DNA of 11,865 nt, taken from the NCBI GenBank assembly GCA_937934635.1, contig CALGZD010000083.1:1-11865 (forward strand), written 5' to 3'. This document shows, piece by piece, positions 6,024 to 11,500 of this stretch. Under the pieces are notes generated by a model. It searched no databases. It was not told where the DNA came from and saw nothing but the letters and a program-made list of their open reading frames with translations. Source of the stretch: an uncultured Deinococcales bacterium (GTDB taxonomy: Bacteria; Deinococcota; Deinococci; Deinococcales; Trueperaceae). Within the stretch, counting starts at the first letter, position 1, and each line of letters begins with the position of its first letter. Both the position numbers and the translations under genes were made by a program.

Positions 6024-7163
6024 CTAGGAGTGTTGCCACGGCTCGAGCACTTCCCTAGCCCAAATCCGACCCTTCTCAGTAAGAAATAGTTCCTGACTAT
6101 CAGGCTTTTTAGTAATCAAGCCATCATCCAAACAATCCATCACAATTTCCCGTGCATGTGCTGGCGACCAACGAAGGTGAGACTCTAACGCAGACAAAAC
6201 ATTCTCTTCAGCAGAATCTTCATGATCTTCGTGATTAAATAAGTGAATAAGCAAAGTCCGCTGTGCATTCATAGTCTTTTGTTGTCTAAAACGAAAGCTC
6301 TGAGCAATCAAACCATAGCGAGGACTAAACAAAAAACAAAGCGTAAAAAATACACCCGTAAAAAGTGCCATCATGCCACTAATCGACACATCAAGCAAAA
6401 AGGCACTGCCATAGCCAAGCAAGCTAGATAAAAAGGCAATAACTGAACCAATAGCCAACATAATCCAAAGCTTATCGGTAAGCAAATAAGCTGACGCTGG
6501 AGGTACGATGATAAAAGCAACAACCAGAATTGCACCAACAGCATCAAAAGCAGCAACTGCCGTTAAACTAGTAAGACTCAATAAAGCATAGTAAAGAAAA
6601 CCTGGTCGAAAGCCTAAAGTGGCAGCTAAACCACTGTCAAAGGTCGCTAACTTTAGTTCTTTGTAAAACAAAATTACAAAAGCGATATTGATGAGTGTAA
6701 CCACAGTCATGCGAAGCAGTGAACTTGGGATTTCTATGCCAAAGAATGGCTGCGTATCCAACCATGAAAGTCCAATCTCCCCTAACAGGGCAGCATCAAC
6801 ATCAATATGTGCATTCCTGACAAAAATATTGATGAGCAACACAGCTATCGCAAAAAGAAATGGATAGACTAGCCCTATAGCAGCATCGTAGTTCACGCGT
6901 CTGCTTTGTGCCAAACTTTCAGTAAGTACAACCGTAAGAACTCCTACAGCTGCTGCACCCAGCAAGAAAAAAGGCGAATGCTGATTACCAGTTATAAAGA
7001 AAACTGCCACAATGCCAAGCAGAATAGAATGGCTCATAGCATCCGAAAGCATACTAGCCTTACGGAGCACCAAAAAGCTACCCACAATAGAAGAGGCTAT
7101 GCCAACAAGCGTTCCAACTGCCACGATTACAAAATCAGGATTATTTAAAAGCCCCTCAATCAT
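6024..7163 (-). CDS. Metal ABC transporter permease 2 (ABC-3 family) with C-terminal DtxR-like winged helix
   Basis: Inner-membrane permease for divalent metal uptake (Mn/Zn/Fe class), 379 residues. Residues 1-290 carry about eight hydrophobic segments with family hallmarks: G-S-F-L-V-L-R-K-A-S-M-L-S-D-A-M-S-H-S-I-L near the N-terminus, N-Y-D-A-A-I-G, D-A-V-G-A-I-L-V-V-A-F-I-I-V-P-P-A-S-A-Y-L. Residues ~297-375 form a cytoplasmic winged-helix domain (R-T-L-L-I-H-L-F-N, helices to C-L-D-D-G-L-I, wing, L-F-L-T-E-K-G-R-x-W-A), like the N-terminal domain of DtxR but without a metal-binding and dimerisation domain. H-E-D-H-E-D (311-316) joins the two parts. The ATG at 7163 has GAGG eight bases upstream and overlaps the small ORF stop (ATGA). 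Last gene of the metal operon; no terminator is visible after it. Confidence 0.92.
   Translation of the reverse strand: MIEGLLNNPDFVIVAVGTLVGIASSIVGSFLVLRKASMLSDAMSHSILLGIVAVFFITGNQHSPFFLLGAAAVGVLTVVLTESLAQSRRVNYDAAIGLVYPFLFAIAVLLINIFVRNAHIDVDAALLGEIGLSWLDTQPFFGIEIPSSLLRMTVVTLINIAFVILFYKELKLATFDSGLAATLGFRPGFLYYALLSLTSLTAVAAFDAVGAILVVAFIIVPPASAYLLTDKLWIMLAIGSVIAFLSSLLGYGSAFLLDVSISGMMALFTGVFFTLCFLFSPRYGLIAQSFRFRQQKTMNAQRTLLIHLFNHEDHEDSAEENVLSALESHLRWSPAHAREIVMDCLDDGLITKKPDSQELFLTEKGRIWAREVLEPWQHS
6041..6048. repeat. GCTCGAGC octamer, copy 4 (in permease 2)
   Basis: Read on the minus strand as GTG-CTC-GAG-CCG (V-L-E-P), seven codons before the stop. Confidence 0.7.
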
Positions 7164-7405
7164 GCCTCAAACCTCAAAGTTTCTACGTCAAAGCCAAGGC
7201 AAATCAAAAGACTTCTTTGATAAAATCCACCGACTTTAATATTAGGCATATAGAATGCCATTCCACACACCGCTTTGAACGACTGATAGCATGTTTTTGT
7301 AACAAAGCGAAAAAAACTGCCAAGATGTATCCACACTGCTGTAACAAACAGCAACAGACAAGCATGAATTGTAATCATCATAGCAACTGTGTATACATCA
7401 ATCAT
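7160..7405 (-). CDS. Small ORF between the two permease genes (81 residues, one membrane segment)
   Basis: This unrecognised ORF fills the only large gap in an otherwise tight operon. It overlaps the permease 1 stop by 8 bp and its own stop overlaps the permease 2 start as ATGA, so both ends fit translational coupling. Residues ~7-30 (A-M-M-I-T-I-H-A-C-L-L-L-F-V-T-A-V-W-I) are a plausible membrane helix; four Cys lie along the chain. AAGGA lies 11 bases before the ATG, a rather long spacing. Against it: the composition is not clearly protein-like, permease 2 has its own SD, and two small inverted repeats occur inside (for example GGCAT/ATGCC at 7243-7257). It may be a real accessory peptide, a decayed gene, or structured spacer. 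Confidence 0.35.
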   Translation of the reverse strand: MIDVYTVAMMITIHACLLLFVTAVWIHLGSFFRFVTKTCYQSFKAVCGMAFYMPNIKVGGFYQRSLLICLGFDVETLRFEA

Positions 7406-8534
7406 GCTTTGTCAAATCCTTCAAAATACGCTCTGCCTCTTTATAACCACCGCTTGTAAGCACCACATGCCGTCCTTCTTCTGGCATGTGCTGGTCATAG
7501 CGCAACCAACCTTGTGACCTTAAACGCTCCAAAACACGTTCAGAACGCATACCGTATAGACTATTCACCATACCGATTTCAATCGGATACTGTTTATCAT
7601 TGTGCTCTTCGGCAATATGGTACATATCGGTAAGAACCTGTCTTGTCCGAAGCACACCATGGTGCCTTCTACGCTTAATCGCTGCCCACAACAAGCCACG
7701 CTCTGGGGCAAGAAACAGCGAAATCATTACAATTACAGAGGCACATATGACAATCAGCGGTCCTGTTGAGTAACCACGCCCCAAACTACTTAAGAGCGCC
7801 CCACTAACACCTGAAAGCATTCCAAAGACTGCTGCAAGCAGAACCATCATTTCAAGACTCTTCACCCACTGCCGTGCTGCCACCGCTGGGGCAATTAGCA
7901 TCGATGCCATGAGCACAACCCCAACAAGCTGTAAGCCAATGACAATAGCCAAAGCCACCATCGCCGTCATGAGTAATTCTAGATTTAAAACTGGAATCCC
8001 TAAGCTTGCTGCAAAATCCGAATCAAAACTGATGACTTTAAATGCTTTCCACATTACCAAAACTAAAGCACAAGCAATCAAGGTGATGTTAAACATCAGC
8101 CGAACATCAGCAGGTAGAATTGATGCTGCTTGCCCAAGCAAGAAGCTCTCCAAACCTGCCTGACCTGCATTATTCTGATTTCCTATAAAGGTCAGCATGA
8201 CGATGCCCAAAGCAAAAAAGACACTTAGAACAATGCCTTGTGCAGCATCTGTTTTCAGACGACTTCGCCTGATAATCAACAAAACAGTAAAGGCTGCAAT
8301 CGTGCCAACAACCAACGCACCTAACACAGTTGGTAAAGCTTGTCTTGTACCCACAATCAGAAAAGCAAGGCAGACGCCTGGAAGCGAAGCATGTGCTAAG
8401 GTATCGCCCAATAAACTCTGTCGGCGTAAAACAGCGAAGCTACCAAGTACGCCACTCGATACACCAAGCAAGGCTGCACCAAGCACCACATTCCTAATAT
8501 TAAAGTCGGTCAAGAAACTAATTATTGCATCCAT
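7398..8534 (-). CDS. Metal ABC transporter permease 1 (ABC-3 family) with C-terminal DtxR-like winged helix
   Basis: The partner permease, 378 residues. Residues 1-285 have about eight membrane segments with G-S-F-A-V-L-R-R-Q-S-L-L-G-D-T-L-A-H-A-S-L-P-G, K-T-D-A-A-Q-G-I-V-L-S, and Q-L-V-G-V-V-L-M-A-S-M-L-I-A-P-A-V-A-A-R. Residues ~295-375 form a second winged-helix domain (V-L-T-D-M-Y-H-I-A-E, L-E-R-L-R-S-Q-G-W-L, H-V-V-L-T-S-G-G) resembling the DNA-binding half of DtxR/MntR and ending before the metal-binding domain. The start ATG lies 12 bp after the ATPase stop and has AAAGG nine bases upstream. Two different permeases with one ATPase indicate a heterodimeric channel, as in chlamydial YtgABCD and similar Mn/Fe systems. 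Confidence 0.93.
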   Translation of the reverse strand: MDAIISFLTDFNIRNVVLGAALLGVSSGVLGSFAVLRRQSLLGDTLAHASLPGVCLAFLIVGTRQALPTVLGALVVGTIAAFTVLLIIRRSRLKTDAAQGIVLSVFFALGIVMLTFIGNQNNAGQAGLESFLLGQAASILPADVRLMFNITLIACALVLVMWKAFKVISFDSDFAASLGIPVLNLELLMTAMVALAIVIGLQLVGVVLMASMLIAPAVAARQWVKSLEMMVLLAAVFGMLSGVSGALLSSLGRGYSTGPLIVICASVIVMISLFLAPERGLLWAAIKRRRHHGVLRTRQVLTDMYHIAEEHNDKQYPIEIGMVNSLYGMRSERVLERLRSQGWLRYDQHMPEEGRHVVLTSGGYKEAERILKDLTKHD

Positions 8535-8546
8535 AAAATACAGCCT

Positions 8547-9374
8547 TTAATTTTTCTGTAACGCTTCCTGACTTACTTCATTGGAGATAACGCTTTTTTT
8601 TGCTGAAGGAATATCCGCATTCTGCAATAAAGCAATCTGACTGCCGTAAGCCTTTTGTAAATTCTCAGCAGTATAGACATCTTCAACACGACCTTGTGCC
8701 AAGGCACGAACATTTAGGAGCAGCATCCAATCAAAATATTGAGAAACCGTTTGTAGATCGTGGTGAACGACAATCACAGTTTTACCTAAGCTACGAAGTT
8801 CTTTAAGAATATTAATAATAGCGCGTTCTGTAGTTGCATCTACACCAGCCATGGGTTCATCCATGAAGTAGAGATCAGCATCTTGTACCAAAGCCCTCGC
8901 CAAGAAAACCCTCTGCCTTTGACCACCACTCAACTGACTTATCTGTCGATTTCCAAACGCTTCCATCCCCACTTGCTCAAGTGCATTCGCTGCTCTGCGA
9001 CGCTCTTCTCTACCAGCTCGGCGCAGCCAACCCAAACGACCATAAAGCCCCATCGTCACGACATCAAGCGCAGTTGTTGGAAAATCCCAATCAACCGAAG
9101 AACGCTGTGGCACATAGCCAACTAGATGACGCTGTTTTACGTACGGCTTGCCGTGAATATAGACATGTCCAGCAGCAGGTTTGATTAAGCCCAAAACCGT
9201 TTTAATCAACGTACTTTTGCCTGCACCATTTGGTCCGACAATCGCTGCCAAAACACCTGGTGGAACATTGAGGTCAATGTCCCACAAAACAGGTTTCGTT
9301 CCGTAGCTGACAGTTAAATCTTCTACATGAAGGGCGTAGCCAGATTCGTGGTTATTAACGTGTTGTCTTATCAT
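8547..9374 (-). CDS. Metal ABC transporter ATP-binding protein
   Basis: The 275-residue ATPase that drives metal import from the cytoplasmic face. All ABC motifs are present: Walker A G-P-N-G-A-G-K-S-T (47-55), Q-loop Q90 in Y-V-P-Q-R-S-S-V-D-W-D-F-P (a sequence typical of Mn/Zn/Fe-type importers), signature L-S-G-G-Q (148-152), Walker B L-Y-F-M-D-E-P (168-174) and the H-loop in V-V-H-H-D. The last ~35 residues are a polar tail. It starts 16 bp after the substrate-binding protein stop and ends 12 bp before permease 1. The Shine-Dalgarno is weak (GGAAA at long spacing), so translation probably relies on coupling. Confidence 0.95.
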   Translation of the reverse strand: MIRQHVNNHESGYALHVEDLTVSYGTKPVLWDIDLNVPPGVLAAIVGPNGAGKSTLIKTVLGLIKPAAGHVYIHGKPYVKQRHLVGYVPQRSSVDWDFPTTALDVVTMGLYGRLGWLRRAGREERRRAANALEQVGMEAFGNRQISQLSGGQRQRVFLARALVQDADLYFMDEPMAGVDATTERAIINILKELRSLGKTVIVVHHDLQTVSQYFDWMLLLNVRALAQGRVEDVYTAENLQKAYGSQIALLQNADIPSAKKSVISNEVSQEALQKN

Positions 9375-9390
9375 AAGAAATTCGTTTCCA

Positions 9391-10494
9391 CTACAGGCCC
9401 CAACGTTCTGTCCAGCTCATAAGCTCCTCAGGCACATCCTGCAACTCACCACCGAGCGCTTCAACAATCTCTTTTGTATTGGAGAAAAGCATACCGATGT
9501 ATGTACCTTGAGCCGTTCCTTCATCGCCCATCGCATCACTATAGAGCGAACCACCAATCACAGTGTCACCACCAGCATTCTTAACAGCAGCAAGGACAGC
9601 TTCAATTGTTGCAGGGTTGATACTACTTTCCACAAAGATAGCTGGAATATTGCGCTCGAGCACCAAGTCAACTGTTGCCCGAATGTCACTAATCGATGCT
9701 TCAGAACTGGTACTAATGCCTTGAATAGCAGCTACATCAAGGTCGTAAGCTCTTGCATAGTAAGCAAAAGCATCGTGTGCTGTTACTAATATGCGCTGCT
9801 CTTCTGGAATGGTTGCCACGCTTGTTTTTATCCATGCATCAAGCGCTGCAAGTCTTGCACTATAGTTCAAGGCATTTTCAAGCATATCGTCTTCACAATT
9901 TGGTGCTTCCGCTTGTAATTTTTCAGCCAGTGGCAGAGCCGTTGCTAGCCAGTAGCTTGCATCCATCCACAAGTGGGGGTCTACCCCATAGTCTTCAAGA
10001 TCTAGTAAGGTATATAACTCAGACTCACCTGCTGTATCTCCTGATAAATTTTCAGACGATTCCTCACTTGCTGCACTTTCACCCGCATTACCACTAGCAT
10101 CATTACCACTAGCATCAGGTGCATTACTCACAGGCACAATTTCGGCTAGAGCAATCACAGCTTTGCTGCGCCCAAAACGGTCTAGCACTTCACCAACTTG
10201 ACCTTCCAAAAAATAGCCGTTGTAAACGATGACATCTGCGTTGCGTAACGCACGAACATCACCTGCACTTGCTTTATACAAATGTGGGTCTACCCCAGGT
10301 CCCATCATCACTGAGACATCCGCACAGCTACCTGCTACGTTTTTGACGACATCACCAACCATGGCAGTGGTTGTCAAAATATCCAACTGTTGTGCCATAC
10401 CTAAACTAGCTGGACTGATTGCCAGTAATACAGTCAGTAGTAGAGTTAGTAGTACAGCTAATCGTATATTTCTAAAAATAATTTTTAAATTCAT
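9391..10494 (-). CDS. Metal ABC transporter substrate-binding protein (TroA/ZnuA-like cluster A-I)
   Basis: Extracytoplasmic metal-binding protein, 367 residues. Residues 1-35 are a Sec signal (basic start, long Leu/Val core, cleavage near G-M-A/Q-Q) without a lipobox, so it is secreted into a periplasm-like space. Likely ligands are H71 (D-P-H-L-Y), H174 (D-P-H-L-W), H240 (A-H-D-A-F) and D320 (L-Y-S-D-A-M), the His3-Asp set of TroA; strictly Mn-type PsaA/MntC has Glu at the third position. Substrate is therefore Mn or Zn. Residues ~124-158 are an acidic Ser/Gly/Asn-rich insert with D-A-S-G-N twice, where ZnuA proteins carry a His-rich loop. AAAGGA precedes the ATG. It follows the repressor gene by 56 bp, with no terminator or separate promoter evident. 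Confidence 0.94.
   Translation of the reverse strand: MNLKIIFRNIRLAVLLTLLLTVLLAISPASLGMAQQLDILTTTAMVGDVVKNVAGSCADVSVMMGPGVDPHLYKASAGDVRALRNADVIVYNGYFLEGQVGEVLDRFGRSKAVIALAEIVPVSNAPDASGNDASGNAGESAASEESSENLSGDTAGESELYTLLDLEDYGVDPHLWMDASYWLATALPLAEKLQAEAPNCEDDMLENALNYSARLAALDAWIKTSVATIPEEQRILVTAHDAFAYYARAYDLDVAAIQGISTSSEASISDIRATVDLVLERNIPAIFVESSINPATIEAVLAAVKNAGGDTVIGGSLYSDAMGDEGTAQGTYIGMLFSNTKEIVEALGGELQDVPEELMSWTERWGL
9654..9661. repeat. GCTCGAGC octamer, copy 5 (in the substrate-binding protein gene)
   Basis: Read on the minus strand as GTG-CTC-GAG-CGC (V-L-E-R). Confidence 0.7.
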
Positions 10495-10550
10495 ATCGAA
10501 TTCCTTTCGAAAAAATCTTCTAACAGTCTTTCGACTAATAATTAATTTGT

Positions 10551-11273
10551 TTATGCTGAAAGAACAATACTGCCCCGCACTATCATAGCGAGTTCTTTTG
10601 ATAGCGCTTGTGGTAATTCATCAATTAGAACATGAACTAATCCACCTAAAGGTTCAATATCTATAACCTTCAACTGGGTTCCTGGTTGAATTTTTAGCTT
10701 TTCTAAATAAGCCAAAACATCGGAGGCTTGCGATAAAAGTCTCGCAACCACAAAGTGCTCTCCAGCCTTTAGCTCTGCCAAAGCCATATTTGGCGTATCT
10801 GGCAAAGTGCCATCTGGGCATGGAATAGGGTCACCGTGTGGATCATGACTTGGGTGGTCCAGGAATACTGCCAAACGTTCGATAAAGCGTGGACTGACGG
10901 CGTGCTCGAGCCGCTCCGCATCCTCATGAACTTCATCCCAACTATACTCAAAGTGTTCGAACAAAAAAGTCTCAATCAACCTATGACGGCGCAAAAGCTC
11001 TAAAGCCCTTGCCTTACCTATTGCTGTAAGTGAAACACCTTTATAACGCTCATAGACCACAAACTCCAAAGCTTGCAACTTACTCAACATGGCAGAAACC
11101 GAAGGCGCAGCTATGTTGAGCTGTTCAGCTAAAGCATTAGTTGAGGCAGCACCATCTTGGGCTGTCAGCCAAATCGCTTTTAGATAATCCTCTACTGAAT
11201 TAGATATTTGAGTATTAGCGTTCTGCTCTGAGCCATTAAGTTTTGAGTCGTTCTTGGCAATATTTTTAGCCAT
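10551..11273 (-). CDS. DtxR/MntR-family metal-dependent transcriptional repressor
   Basis: A full-length, three-domain DtxR-family repressor (240 residues), first gene of the metal operon. Residues 1-24 are a polar extension. The winged helix spans ~26-90 (L-A-E-Q-L-N-I-A-A-P-S-V-S-A-M-L-S-K-L recognition region). The metal and dimerisation domain (~91-160) has R-R-H-R-L-I-E (H97, E101) and V-H-E-D-A-E-R-L-E-H (H116, E120, E123, H124), then D-P-H-G-D-P-I-P. The C-terminal SH3/FeoA-like domain covers ~165-237. DtxR has Cys102 and Met10 at two key sites; here they are E120 and D29, as in manganese-sensing MntR. I infer a Mn(II)-sensing repressor of the transporter genes downstream. The start ATG at 11273 is exactly where transcription should begin, so it is leaderless. 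Confidence 0.94.
   Translation of the reverse strand: MAKNIAKNDSKLNGSEQNANTQISNSVEDYLKAIWLTAQDGAASTNALAEQLNIAAPSVSAMLSKLQALEFVVYERYKGVSLTAIGKARALELLRRHRLIETFLFEHFEYSWDEVHEDAERLEHAVSPRFIERLAVFLDHPSHDPHGDPIPCPDGTLPDTPNMALAELKAGEHFVVARLLSQASDVLAYLEKLKIQPGTQLKVIDIEPLGGLVHVLIDELPQALSKELAMIVRGSIVLSA
10904..10911. repeat. GCTCGAGC octamer, copy 6 (in the repressor gene)
   Basis: Read on the minus strand as CGG-CTC-GAG-CAC (R-L-E-H); this L-E-H holds metal ligands E123 and H124. Confidence 0.7.
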
Positions 11274-11280
11274 GCCTAAA
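11265..11280. promoter_or_regulatory. Putative DtxR/MntR operator centred on the repressor start codon
   Basis: TTTAGCCATGCCTAAA is an imperfect 16-bp palindrome (14 of 16 positions symmetric) whose half-sites match the TTAGG/CCTAA half-sites of DtxR-family operators. It covers the last base of the -10 hexamer, the predicted +1 and the first codons of the repressor. A bound repressor would block polymerase, giving autoregulation of the whole operon. Confidence 0.6.
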
Positions 11281-11308
11281 TTATAAGCTAAAACTGACTA
11301 AATATCAA
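11274..11308 (-). promoter_or_regulatory. Near-consensus sigma-70 promoter of the metal operon
   Basis: Minus-strand TTGATA (11303-11308), a 17-bp spacer, and TATAAT (11280-11285). The predicted +1 is 11273, the A of the repressor ATG, so the mRNA is leaderless. A second weak dyad (GACT...AGTC) overlaps the -35, and TTTAG occurs four times around the promoter at 10-13 bp spacing. Confidence 0.8.
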
Positions 11309-11318
11309 GTCTAAAGGC

Positions 11319-11353
11319 ATAAAGAAAGGGCATTCCACATTTAGGGAACACCC
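11319..11353 (-). terminator. Intrinsic terminator after the AhpD-like gene
   Basis: Minus-strand RNA GGGUGUUCC-CUAAAUGU-GGAAUGCCC folds into a 9-bp stem (two G-U pairs) with an 8-nt loop, followed by UUUCUUUAU. It ends transcription from the upstream gene just before the metal-operon promoter. Confidence 0.65.
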
Positions 11354-11380
11354 GTTTAACAGTTAAATTTTAGAAATATT

Positions 11381-11480
11381 AGCGTTTCCACGTAATATTG
11401 ACCCATGCTAAATGAGTTCGTTCCTACTCGCACTCCGCTCGCCGATTAACTGACTTAGGTCAGTTAATCGTGGAAGAGCT
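11381..11480. repeat. 100-bp structured intergenic element with a perfect 12-bp hairpin
   Basis: A perfect inverted repeat (11443-11454 and 11459-11470, loop TTAG) sits inside a second imperfect 12-bp inverted repeat at the element ends (11381-11392 and 11469-11480, 10 of 12 matching). The strand between them is locally GC-rich, unlike its surroundings. No T-run follows the hairpin on either strand, so it is not a standard terminator. It could be a small mobile or REP-like repeat or a structured 3' UTR. Confidence 0.45.
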
Positions 11481-11500
11481 TTATCTAGTGCCCTTATCGC

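Noticed and set aside
7217..7459. Rightward 80-residue ORF across the permease junction
   Set aside because: It is antisense to the operon, rich in Cys/His/Asn in a random-looking pattern, and has no RBS; a shadow ORF.
8197..8550. Rightward 117-residue ORF inside permease 1
   Set aside because: It is the antisense shadow of a well-supported membrane protein gene, with low-complexity Lys/Ala/Pro/Thr composition.
10495..10550. Separate promoter or operator between the repressor and substrate-binding genes
   Set aside because: The 56-bp gap shows a Shine-Dalgarno and a short TCGAA/TTCGA repeat but no convincing -35/-10 pair or DtxR-type dyad.
10229..10588. Rightward 119-residue ORF over the substrate-binding protein start
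   Set aside because: Antisense shadow of the signal peptide region; no RBS or family resemblance.
11385..11430. Leftward short frame ending L-A-W-V-N-I-T-W-K-R as a transposase remnant
   Set aside because: Only about 15 residues before a stop; no match to a specific transposase family can be defended.
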